Source: Acidobacteriota bacterium
GTDB taxonomy: Bacteria > Acidobacteriota > Terriglobia > Bryobacterales > Bryobacteraceae
DNA length: 64,000 nucleotides
Assembly (NCBI GenBank): GCA_018268715.1
Contig: JAFDVZ010000002.1
Span: 863,632-927,631, forward strand
Direction: 5' to 3'
In this document: in pieces, positions 9,116 through 17,070 of the stretch
Numbering within the stretch: position 1 is the stretch's first letter
How the letters are laid out: the number at the start of each line of letters is the position of its first letter
The notes under the pieces: model-generated
Databases searched by the model: none
What the model was told of the DNA's origin: nothing
The model's input: only the letters and a program-made list of their open reading frames with translations
Position numbers and translations under genes: made by a program

Positions 9116-10480
9116 CTACTTTGTGGAAGCTCGCAGTTTGGGAGCGTTCGCCAGGTTCAGGCCGCGAACCGCCAGCTGGCCCTGCCGCGCGATGTCGATC
9201 GACTCGGCCAGAATGCGGGCGGCCTCCTGCGGAGCGTGGAATCCCATAGAATTCTCCGCGTTGATGAAGTCGGAGCGGAACTGCGCCGAGCGTTGCGCCT
9301 TGAAGGCGGGCGCCAGTTGCTCATCGGTGGCGCCCTTCTCCTTGGCGTCCTTGATGTCGTGGATCAGCGCGACCACCGCCTCCTCGGCGCGGTCGAGCAG
9401 GGCCTTGTTGCGGTCCTGAATCGTCTCGACGCGGGCCTTCATCTCCTCGGCGGAGAACGGATGGCACACCAGGCAGGCGCGCTCGATGTTGCGTAGCGGA
9501 CTGCGCACCCAGTGGTCGCTCACCTTCATGGCGCCTTCGCGTTTGTAGGGCATGTGGCAATCGGCGCAGGCCACGCCGGCGCGGGAATGGATGCCCTGGT
9601 TGAACATCTCGAACTCGGGGTGCTGGGCCTTCAGCACCGGCGCGCCGGTTTCGCCGTGCTTCCAGTCGCTGAACTTGATCTCGTCGTAGTAGGCTTCGAT
9701 GTTCTCGATCTTCAGGCCCTTGGCCCACGGATAGGTGACGGCCTTGCCTTCGGGCTTGAAGTAGTACTCGACATGGCACTGCCCGCACACGTAGGTGCGC
9801 ATCTCCTGCCGCGACGCCATGGTGTTCGGATCGTAGTTGTCGATGCCCTTGGCCGTCTTCATATAGGCCTTGATGCCGTTCAGAAAGCCCGGCCGGGTGA
9901 CGCGTAGCGCCATGGTCTTCGGATCGTGGCAATCGATGCAGCCGATGGGGTGGGTCACCTTCTGGCGCGCCTCCTTGAATGGCATGGCGCAGATAGCCTC
10001 AAAGCCCTTCTGAATGTCGCCATTGCCCGCCGCGCGCCACGCCGGCAGCATCGACCCGTGACAGTGCAGGCAGGAGCCCGGCTGGGGCTTCTTCTTGGTG
10101 CGTTCGGTCTCGTCCTGGTCCCGCAGCGAATAGGCGTGGCCGCGCTCCTCGCGATAGTCGAGCGCGAAGGCGTAACCCGCGAAGATCGTCTTCAGGCGTG
10201 GATCCTGGTCCAGTTTCGAAAACGCCTCCGAGCCGCCGTAGCGCGTGCGCGTTTCAGGCCCAGTGGACGAGGTGAGCTTGAACCCGTCGTATTCGCGCGG
10301 GAAGTTCTTGCCCCACTCAGCCGGTTCGATGGTGTCCTCGGTGAGATTGGTGACGGCCACGTAGGCCTGGCGCGCTTCCTGCTTTCGGGTGAAGATGTTC
10401 ACCAGCAGCAAGGCGATGAGCACCGTCGCCAGGGCGGCGGTGGCGATGATGGCGATGTATTTCCAGCGGGAAGATTCCAT
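9116..10480 (-). CDS. nrfA: Ammonia-forming cytochrome c nitrite reductase, pentahaem catalytic subunit
   Basis: NrfA reduces nitrite to ammonium with six electrons in the periplasm. This 454-residue protein has an N-terminal membrane anchor (about residues 8-28) and five haem c motifs: CLHCH 137-141, CIDCH 181-185, CGQCH 232-236, CADCH 305-309 and CLVCH 336-340. The active-site set is present: Arg110 in DYREERGH, the tyrosine pair in CGQCHVEYYF and His298 in GIHSR. The first, catalytic haem has CXXCH where the enterobacterial enzyme has CXXCK, so this belongs to the CXXCH class of NrfA. It lies 12 bases after nrfH. The function call is secure; in vivo it could also act on NO or hydroxylamine. 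Confidence 0.95.
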   Translation of the reverse strand: MESSRWKYIAIIATAALATVLIALLLVNIFTRKQEARQAYVAVTNLTEDTIEPAEWGKNFPREYDGFKLTSSTGPETRTRYGGSEAFSKLDQDPRLKTIFAGYAFALDYREERGHAYSLRDQDETERTKKKPQPGSCLHCHGSMLPAWRAAGNGDIQKGFEAICAMPFKEARQKVTHPIGCIDCHDPKTMALRVTRPGFLNGIKAYMKTAKGIDNYDPNTMASRQEMRTYVCGQCHVEYYFKPEGKAVTYPWAKGLKIENIEAYYDEIKFSDWKHGETGAPVLKAQHPEFEMFNQGIHSRAGVACADCHMPYKREGAMKVSDHWVRSPLRNIERACLVCHPFSAEEMKARVETIQDRNKALLDRAEEAVVALIHDIKDAKEKGATDEQLAPAFKAQRSAQFRSDFINAENSMGFHAPQEAARILAESIDIARQGQLAVRGLNLANAPKLRASTK

Positions 10481-10492
10481 GGGGATCGGTTC

Positions 10493-10951
10493 CTATCTCT
10501 TGGGGCCGTGGCCCACGCCGGCATGGCAGCGTACGCAATCCACGTCGCCGCCGCCCGAATGTGTTCCGGTTCCGCGAATGTCGTTCACGAAATCCTGATG
10601 GCAACGGATGCAGTTCTCGTGCAGGCGCTCGGCGTTCACCGGGCGAATACGGATGGGGTCGGCGAAGGTTTGCAGCGTGAACTTGACGGAGTGGTTCCAG
10701 CCGTTGTCGGCCTTGGTGATCAGCTTGGGGATGATCGAATGCGGAGTATGACAGTCGTTACAAACCGCGCGACCATGATGGCTGGACTTCTGCCAGCTCT
10801 CCAGTTGGTCGCGCATGATGTGGCAGTTGGCGCACTGGTTGGGATCGTTGCTCAGGTAAGCGAATCCCTTGGCGAACTGGAAAGTGTAAGTCCCCAGTCC
10901 CAGGGCGATGCCAACCAGTGTGCAGAGCAGGACGGGCAGAGCCTTAAACAT
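10493..10951 (-). CDS. nrfH: Cytochrome c nitrite reductase small subunit, tetrahaem quinol oxidase
   Basis: NrfH is the NapC/NirT-type membrane tetrahaem cytochrome that passes quinol electrons to NrfA. The protein begins with one TM helix (LPVLLCTLVGIALGLGTYTF) followed by four haem motifs: CANCH with the diagnostic following IM (CXXCHxM, the Met ligand of haem 1), CNDCH, CIRCH and CVRCH. The ATG at 10951 gives 152 residues with the helix at the N-terminus. A GTG at 10993 would add 14 residues, and neither start has a strong ribosome-binding site. It is the first gene of the nrfH-nrfA-porin operon and diverges from the Rrf2 regulator. Confidence 0.93.
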   Translation of the reverse strand: MFKALPVLLCTLVGIALGLGTYTFQFAKGFAYLSNDPNQCANCHIMRDQLESWQKSSHHGRAVCNDCHTPHSIIPKLITKADNGWNHSVKFTLQTFADPIRIRPVNAERLHENCIRCHQDFVNDIRGTGTHSGGGDVDCVRCHAGVGHGPKR

Positions 10952-11028
10952 GGTGACGAAAGCCAATTCGCAATTATCGATCCATATATCCACGATTCTC
11001 TCGATCCCCGGGTCATCCCGTCTTGGCT

Positions 11029-11041
11029 GGATTCGATATCC
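11029..11041. promoter_or_regulatory. Candidate operator dyad between nrfH and the Rrf2 gene
   Basis: GGATTCGATATCC is an imperfect palindrome (GGAT/ATCC arms) in an AT-richer stretch of the 274-base divergent region. Its position would suit an Rrf2-type repressor of nrfH. There is no second copy or known consensus to support it, so it is only a candidate. Confidence 0.2.
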
Positions 11042-11225
11042 TTTATTTATCTGTGGTTTACTTGGTCTGCCCGGACCTCTTGGCGGAAACTGGCGAGGGA
11101 GATCTCACCACCTCGGTGCGCGCTTTCTCCCGATCGAATGGGTGAAATAGCGCAGTCGGGAGTGGCCATAACCAGGACCGCCGACAAAATCCATCACGGC
11201 CCTGCGATTGCTCAATGAATTGTGG

Positions 11226-11675
11226 ATGCGTCTCAGTCGATCTTCCGATTACGCCATTCGCGCACTGATCTACCTGGCGGGACTGCGCGAAGGCGAATCG
11301 GCCAGCGGGTCGGTCATCGCCTCGGCCACCGGTGTCGGCGAGCCGTTCCTGCTCAAAGTGCTGCGCCAGTTGGTTCGGGCCCGTTTGATCCTGGCCCAGA
11401 CCGGCGTCGGCGGCGGCTTCCGCCTGAACCTGCCCGCCGAGCAAATCTCGATGCTGCGCGTGATCGAGGCCGTGGACGGTCCCCTGGAGTCGGGCACCTG
11501 CCTGGTGGAGGATCAGGCCTGCGAACGCAAAAGCTGGTGCAGCATGCACGTCGTGCTCGCCGAACTGCATCAGCACACGTTGAAGGTGTTGAGTGGGACC
11601 TCGATCGAGCGCCTGCGCCGCGATTCGGCCGTGCGGCGGGATTTCGTCGAATCGATCGCCTCGGCGCGCGGGTGA
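11226..11675 (+). CDS. Rrf2-family transcriptional regulator with Fe-S type cysteine cluster
   Basis: This 149-residue protein has an N-terminal winged helix of Rrf2 type (RLSRSSDYAIRALIYLA, then GEPFLLKVLRQLVRARLI and the wing QTGVGGGFRLN). It also has three closely spaced cysteines (C-x6-C-x5-C in CLVEDQACERKSWC), the arrangement that binds an Fe-S cluster in NsrR, IscR and RsrR. NsrR-type members sense nitric oxide. Because this gene diverges from the nrfHA operon, it probably controls that operon in response to NO, nitrite or redox state. The cysteine spacing is not exactly that of E. coli NsrR, so the signal is inferred. Confidence 0.87.
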   Translation: MRLSRSSDYAIRALIYLAGLREGESASGSVIASATGVGEPFLLKVLRQLVRARLILAQTGVGGGFRLNLPAEQISMLRVIEAVDGPLESGTCLVEDQACERKSWCSMHVVLAELHQHTLKVLSGTSIERLRRDSAVRRDFVESIASARG

Positions 11676-11745
11676 CGCGAGCCCGGACCCGTCGTCGAGT
11701 TCCGAAAGGGTGGATCGAAGGAGGGAAGGGGGGAGGGAGAAACCG

Positions 11746-11777
11746 GCGGCCGCAGGGATTGCCGGCGATGCGGCCGC
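11746..11777. terminator. GC-rich hairpin between convergent Rrf2 and cpoB genes
   Basis: Two copies of the self-complementary octamer GCGGCCGC, separated by 16 bases, can pair across the 108-base convergent gap. There is no T-run, so this may be a bidirectional stop structure or simply a GC-rich repeat. Confidence 0.35.
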
Positions 11778-11783
11778 GCCGTG

Positions 11784-12704
11784 TTAGCGGGCTTTCTTCT
11801 TCTTCGAGGCGCCGGCTGCCGGAGCGCCGGTCGTCGAATAACCGAGCGCCTTGAGCTGAGCCTTCGCCTTGGCCGCGACATCCTTTTCGGGATACCGCTT
11901 GATGATCTCGCGGAACTCCTGCGCCGCGGCGGTCGGCTTGCCGGCCTGCACCAGCGCGCGGCCCTTCATATAACGCGCATCTGGCGTCTTGTTGTTCTCC
12001 GGATACCGCTCGAGCACGGTGTCAAACGCCGCGATGGCGTTCTCCGCGTCGCCCTTGCGCAGGTACAGGTCGCCCATGTAAAACTGCGCGTTCGGAGCGT
12101 ACTCGGTGTCCGGGAACCACTTCAGATAATCGGAAAACTCCTGCAGCGCCAGGTCCATCTGGCCGCCCTGCATATCGCGATAGGCGCTCTGGTAGGTCGC
12201 CTCGGCGGACGCTCCCGGAGGAGGGCCCGACGCGCCGCCCTGGGCTCCCGTGATGCCGACTCCGCCCGTGGGCGCGGGTGCGGCGGGAGGATTCCGCAGA
12301 GTCGAAATCGCCGTGTTCAAATCCGTCAGCTTGGCGTCCAGTTTGCCCATCCGGGCGGTTAGGTCGGCCACCGCCTCGCGCACCGAGCGGAACTCGTCCG
12401 ACATCTGGTCGACCTTCGTTCCCACTCCCTGCACGGGCGCCACCATCGACTTGGCCTGCTCGCCAATCCGCTCGGAAAGGCTGTTCTGCAGCACCGCCAT
12501 CGATGTGTTGGCCTTGTTCGACGCTTCCAACGCCTGTTGAATCAGCAGGGTCAACTGGGCCAGCTTCTCGTCCTGCGAACGCTGCAGGGTCCGCATCTGG
12601 TCCTGAAGCAGGGCGACGTCGCGTTGCAGTTCGACGATCTCCTTCTTCTGGCCAAACACAGCCAGCGGGGTTAGTAAGACAAGGACAATGACAGGTAGCT
12701 TCAT
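11784..12704 (-). CDS. cpoB: Tol-Pal cell-division coordinator (YbgF/CpoB family)
   Basis: This periplasmic protein of 306 residues starts MKLPVIVLVLLTPLAVFG (signal peptide). A coiled-coil region (about residues 20-140; repeated Gln/Leu heptads such as LQRDVALLQDQMRTLQ) is followed by a Pro/Gly linker and three TPR units (TYQSAYRDMQGGQMDLALQEF, QFYMGDLYLRKGDAENAI, ARYMKGRALVQAGKPTAA). That is the CpoB/YbgF plan, which links Tol-Pal to septal peptidoglycan synthesis. The C-terminus is a basic tail (SKKKKAR). It is the last gene of the tol-pal operon, after pal. A start 21 codons upstream is possible but lies within the intergenic hairpins. Confidence 0.9.
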   Translation of the reverse strand: MKLPVIVLVLLTPLAVFGQKKEIVELQRDVALLQDQMRTLQRSQDEKLAQLTLLIQQALEASNKANTSMAVLQNSLSERIGEQAKSMVAPVQGVGTKVDQMSDEFRSVREAVADLTARMGKLDAKLTDLNTAISTLRNPPAAPAPTGGVGITGAQGGASGPPPGASAEATYQSAYRDMQGGQMDLALQEFSDYLKWFPDTEYAPNAQFYMGDLYLRKGDAENAIAAFDTVLERYPENNKTPDARYMKGRALVQAGKPTAAAQEFREIIKRYPEKDVAAKAKAQLKALGYSTTGAPAAGASKKKKAR

Positions 12705-12741
12705 CGCAACACTCCCGGCCGGTCGCGCCGGCCTTTCGTTC

Positions 12742-12765
12742 GGGGGCCTCATGGCCGAGGCCCCC
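12742..12765. terminator. Strong hairpin between pal and cpoB
   Basis: GGGGGCCTC and GAGGCCCCC form a perfect 9-bp stem with a 6-base loop; a second GGCCGG/CCGGCC hairpin lies beside it. No T-tract follows, so it may act as an attenuator or an RNA-processing/stability element that sets the pal to cpoB ratio rather than as a full terminator. Confidence 0.4.
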
Positions 12766-12785
12766 ATCTTCTTATGCCGCCAAGA

Positions 12786-13580
12786 CTACTGCGCCGGCGA
12801 GAAGTGCGCCCGGCGATTCTTCTGATAGCAGCTTTCGTTGGCCTCCGTGCACACCGGACGCTCCTTGCCGTAGCTGATGGTCTTCAGCCGGTCGGCGGGA
12901 ACTCCCAGTTGCACCAGGAAGTCCTTCGCGCTCGAGGCGCGCTTGTCGCCCAGGCCGAGGTTGTATTCGGCCGAGCCGCGCTCGTCGCAATGGCCTTCCA
13001 CCAGCACCATGAAGCCCGGATTGTCGGCGAACACCTGCTTCAATACGTCGGCGTTCTTGGTCAGAACCGCCCGCGCGTCTTCGCGGATGTCGCTCTTGTC
13101 GTAATCATAGTAGGCGTCCTGAACCTCGGACTTGAGAATGTCCTCGGCGGTGCGCTTGGCCGGCGCCGGCGGCGGCGCGGGCGGCGGTGGCGGCGGAGCC
13201 TCCACGGTGACCGTCACCGTGCGCGTGTCCGATCCGCCCGGTCCGTTGGCGACCAGCGTGTACGTGGTCGAGTTGCTCGGGTACACCTGACGGCTGCCGC
13301 TCGACTGAACGGCCCCGACGCCCTGGTCGATGGTGATGTCTGTGGCGTTGCTGACAGTCCACCGCAGCGTCGACGCCTGACCGCGCTGGATCGTGCTCGG
13401 TTCAGCCGTGAAACTCGTCACCGACGGCTTCGCCGGCGGCGCGGGGGTTTCCTTTACCGGCGGCGCCGGCGGCGGGGGCGGAGTCGCCACTTTCTTCTTA
13501 CAGCCTGCCGTGAATAACAACAGCATGCAGGCCAGCAGAATCGCGCCGGCCTTTGCGTAGGCTAACGTGCGCTTGTTCAT
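12786..13580 (-). CDS. pal: Peptidoglycan-associated lipoprotein Pal with an extra Ig-like domain
   Basis: Pal anchors the outer membrane to peptidoglycan. This 264-residue version has a lipobox (LFTAGC, Cys27), a proline-rich linker, an inserted Ig-like domain (about residues 52-127, ending SDTRTVTVTVEA), a second proline-rich linker, and an OmpA C-terminal domain (about 145-264). The OmpA hallmarks are YYDYDKSDIREDA, VEGHCDERGSAEYN and LGDKRASSAKDFL. Classical Pal is near 170 residues and lacks the Ig-like module, so this is an extended form. It lies 36 bases downstream of tolB in the tol-pal operon. Confidence 0.93.
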   Translation of the reverse strand: MNKRTLAYAKAGAILLACMLLLFTAGCKKKVATPPPPPAPPVKETPAPPAKPSVTSFTAEPSTIQRGQASTLRWTVSNATDITIDQGVGAVQSSGSRQVYPSNSTTYTLVANGPGGSDTRTVTVTVEAPPPPPPAPPPAPAKRTAEDILKSEVQDAYYDYDKSDIREDARAVLTKNADVLKQVFADNPGFMVLVEGHCDERGSAEYNLGLGDKRASSAKDFLVQLGVPADRLKTISYGKERPVCTEANESCYQKNRRAHFSPAQ

Positions 13581-13616
13581 CCTGAGTTTGCCTCCTGGAA
13601 AATCGCAGACTTTCCG

Positions 13617-15011
13617 TTACTTTGTTGTTCGTCCCCACACCGGCTTTTCATTATTGCCGGCTGTGGTGAGTTGTTTTTGTTCCGTTCCGTCGGCCAGCAT
13701 CGTGAACAACTGTATCGTGCGGCCGCGTTTGGACGAGTAGACAATGTGCAGTCCATCCGGCGCCCATACCGGATTCTCATTGCGTCCCACTCCGTGCGTG
13801 AGCTGGACGACCGCACGGGTAGCCACATCCATGATGAAGATGTTGTAGTTACCGGGCTCAAAGCCTCTAGTCCACGCAAAAGCGATTTTCTGGCCGTCGG
13901 GATGCCACGCCGGATTCACGGCCTCGCCCTCTCCATCGGTCAACCTGACGATGTCTGCTCCGTCTACATTCATTCTATATAGCTGGGGCAGTCCGCCGCG
14001 ACCGGATACGAACACCAGGTCGGCGCCCGTCTTGGGGTTCACCTTCGGCTCCACCTCGATCGCCCGGACTGATGAAATTCTACGCCAATCCGAACCGTCC
14101 ACGTTAGCGGTAAAGATTTGAGCATAGCTGCCCCCCGCCGTCGAATACAACAGCACCCGTTTGCTGTCCGGCGTGAAGTCGCTCGGCGCGTTCAGCGACG
14201 CCGGCTGGTTATGGAAAATCAGCTTGCGCCCGGTCTCGAGCGAATGCACGAAGATGCTCGGATTCCCTCGATACCAGGTGGTGAAGGCGATCTTCGTATT
14301 GTCGGCCGACACGCACGGGAACGTCGAAATCGAGTTGTAATGGGTCAACTGCGTCTGGTTCGACCCGTCGTAATCCATCGACCAGATTTCCTTGTGGCCT
14401 GTCCGGTCGCTGACAAAGTAAATCTTTGAGCCGAGCAGGCTCTTGCCGCCGAACTGCTGAAGAATATCTGCGGCGAACTCCCGGGCTACTTTGCGGGCGC
14501 CGTCGTCCGACATCGGCCCGAAGTAGAGCTTGCCGATCACCTGCGCCGCGCCCGGATCCGGCCGCGTCACGTCGTACAGCCACCCGAACAGCACCAGTTG
14601 GCCGTTCTGCGGCGCCGTGTAGCCGAACGCCAGATACTGCGCGCTCACCGGCGGTGACGACCAGTCAGTCAGCCACGGCCCGTTGCTGATCGGCCTGGGG
14701 ACCTCGCCCCGTCGCGGTCGCGTGGTGGGCATAGTGGGCGGCTTGAAGTCGGCCGGCTGCTGCGGCAGCCGCAGCGGATACATCGACTTCGGCGCCATCT
14801 TGAACAGGCCCGCCTGCTGAATCTCATTCCACAGCGTCGAGTTGAAGACGCTCATATAGCGCTGCGCGTCGCCGGACCCGCGCATGTCGGCGATGGCGAT
14901 GGCGGGGCGCGTCCCCCCCGATACGCCTCCGCGGAAGTCCGGTTGCTGCGCCGCCAGAAACGCGGCGGCCGCCACCAGTCCGGCGGCGCTGGGTATCAGT
15001 ATCTTTTTCAT
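13617..15011 (-). CDS. tolB: Tol-Pal system protein TolB (periplasmic beta-propeller)
   Basis: This 464-residue periplasmic protein has a signal sequence (MKKILIPSAAGLVAAAAFLA), an N-terminal alpha/beta domain (RPAIAIADMRG... ADILQQFGG), and a six-bladed propeller of TolB/PD40 repeats such as SKIYFVSDRTGHKEIW, TKIAFTTWYRGNPSIFV, ADLVFVSGRGGLPQLY and LHIVYSSKRGRTIQLF. TolB shuttles between Pal and TolA during envelope constriction. Its ATG overlaps the upstream TolA/TonB-like stop in an ATGA arrangement, indicating translational coupling. Confidence 0.93.
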   Translation of the reverse strand: MKKILIPSAAGLVAAAAFLAAQQPDFRGGVSGGTRPAIAIADMRGSGDAQRYMSVFNSTLWNEIQQAGLFKMAPKSMYPLRLPQQPADFKPPTMPTTRPRRGEVPRPISNGPWLTDWSSPPVSAQYLAFGYTAPQNGQLVLFGWLYDVTRPDPGAAQVIGKLYFGPMSDDGARKVAREFAADILQQFGGKSLLGSKIYFVSDRTGHKEIWSMDYDGSNQTQLTHYNSISTFPCVSADNTKIAFTTWYRGNPSIFVHSLETGRKLIFHNQPASLNAPSDFTPDSKRVLLYSTAGGSYAQIFTANVDGSDWRRISSVRAIEVEPKVNPKTGADLVFVSGRGGLPQLYRMNVDGADIVRLTDGEGEAVNPAWHPDGQKIAFAWTRGFEPGNYNIFIMDVATRAVVQLTHGVGRNENPVWAPDGLHIVYSSKRGRTIQLFTMLADGTEQKQLTTAGNNEKPVWGRTTK

Positions 15012-15798
15012 CGCTGCAATTGGAACCAAAACTCCACGTTTGCTGTGTTTCGCTCGAACTCTTCAGGAAGCCGCCGCAAGGGGCTCGACTTGAGAACCGC
15101 CCGTTGCGCGGCGTAGTCAACTTGAGGATTTCCGCTCGACTCGAGCACCCGCACGCCGGTGATCGACCCGTCGCGCTGAATGGCGAAGGCCAGCGTGACG
15201 CGCCGGCTCGACGTCGTCGCGCCCGAAATCGACGCGCTCTCCATGCCCCAGTGATTCGCGACCGTCTGTTGGATCAGTTGCGCGTACCAGCCCAGCCGCT
15301 GCCCGAACACCCCGTTGCCGAGGCCCGTGCCGCCCATGCCGGCCTGCCCGCCGAATAGCGGCGACTGCACCGCCGCCCCCGTCGACGAGTACACCTGGTT
15401 GCGCACGTCGGAATCCACCGGCCGGTACGTCTGATTCCGCGCCACCAGCTCCTGCAGCCGCTTGTTCCGCTTCTTCGTCCTGAGCGGAATCGCGTCCGGA
15501 TCCTCGCGGGGAGTCCGCTTGGTCTCCTTCACCTTCTTGGGGGCCGACGGAACCTGGGACTCCGTGTCGTTGGCCACCATGTTGGTCTGCCCCGTCCGGT
15601 GCGGCAGCGGAATGCTCGACACCGGCGTGATGCCCACCGCCCCGCCCATCGCGTTCGGATCGCCCAATTGCACCCGGCCGTGGTTCGTCCACCAGTTGAA
15701 AGCGATCAGGAACGCGACCACTCCGACGTGCAGCGCCAGGGAGCCCACGAGCGGCTTGCCCAATCGCTCCTGTTCGGCGAGGATGTCGGGATGCGGCG

Positions 15799-15802
<4 letters not shown>
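15008..15802 (-). CDS. TolA/TonB-like energy-transducing periplasmic protein
   Basis: This 264-residue protein has a short cytoplasmic N-terminus, one TM helix (SLALHVGVVAFLIAFNWW), a Lys/Arg/Pro-rich spacer (KKVKETKRTPREDPDAIPLR), and a TonB C-terminal domain (RVTLAFAIQRDGSITGVRVLESSGNPQVDYAAQRAVL). Sitting between tolR and tolB with ATGA overlaps on both sides, it should take the TolA place, carrying proton-motive energy from TolQR to TolB-Pal. Its C-terminal domain looks more like TonB than enterobacterial TolA, which is common outside Proteobacteria. Confidence 0.9.
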
Positions 15803-16251
<449 letters not shown>

Positions 16252-16255
16252 CGCC

Positions 16256-16939
16256 TTAACCCTCCAGGTCGCGCTCGGCCAGATTGAGGAATTCGAGCGA
16301 GAAGTCCTCCATGCGGGCGCTCAGTTCCTTCAGAAGGTGTCCGAAGTGGTTGTAGAAAACAGCGGCCGGAATCGCCGCCGCAAGACCCATGGCGGTGGCC
16401 ACCAGCGCGTGCGAAATGCCCGGCGCCACGGCCCGCATGCTGGTCGCCCCGGCCAGGCCCAGCGCCTGGAACGCGTCGATGATGCCCCACACCGTGCCGA
16501 ACAGCCCGATGAACGGCGACACCGTCGCGGCGGTCGCCAGCCAGCTCATGTTGCGCTCGAGCTTGGCTACTTCCTCGCTGATGCCCAACTGCAGCGAACG
16601 TTCGAGCGCCACCGGATTGGTCAGCCGTCCGCGCGTCTTGCGCTGCCGGCTTACTTCCTCGTAGCCGAAACTGAACACCGCCACCAGCGGCGACGCGCTG
16701 AACTGCTCGCTCGCCAGCGCCACCTGCTCCAGGCCATTGGCCTTGCGAAACGCACGCAGGAATTGGCGATTGGCCGTATTGGCCTGCCGCAGCGTCGAAT
16801 ATTTCGAAAAAATCACCGCCCAGGACAAAACGGACAGTAAAACCAGCAGCGCCATCACCACAATCGGGATGGGCTGCGTGGGCAGCAGTTCCCAAAGCTT
16901 GAGCTGCAACAGCAGCGCCGGAACGAAAGGTAGCGTCAT
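16256..16939 (-). CDS. tolQ: TolQ/ExbB-type motor subunit
   Basis: TolQ forms the proton-channel scaffold with TolR. From the ATG at 16939 this is a 227-residue protein with three TM helices: PIVVMALLVLLSVLSWAVIF near the N-terminus, then LATAATVSPFIGLFGTVWGI and VAPGISHALVATAMGLAAAI. The last two carry the MotA/TolQ/ExbB signature (GLFGTVWGII, ALVATAMGLAAAIPA). It is the first gene of the six-gene tol-pal operon. An upstream start would add 16 residues; MTLPFVPALLLQL is the conventional beginning. Confidence 0.93.
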   Translation of the reverse strand: MTLPFVPALLLQLKLWELLPTQPIPIVVMALLVLLSVLSWAVIFSKYSTLRQANTANRQFLRAFRKANGLEQVALASEQFSASPLVAVFSFGYEEVSRQRKTRGRLTNPVALERSLQLGISEEVAKLERNMSWLATAATVSPFIGLFGTVWGIIDAFQALGLAGATSMRAVAPGISHALVATAMGLAAAIPAAVFYNHFGHLLKELSARMEDFSLEFLNLAERDLEG

Positions 16940-17070
16940 TTCAGGTATTTGAGCCCCGGCCCGAAGGCCGCCAACGGCCCAACTCATATTGTATGTAATG
17001 CTCGGGGGTTCCTGTGCATTCGGTGGCGATTTCCCATTCCCGGAGCGCCCGCCCTTCCGCCTGTGCTGTG

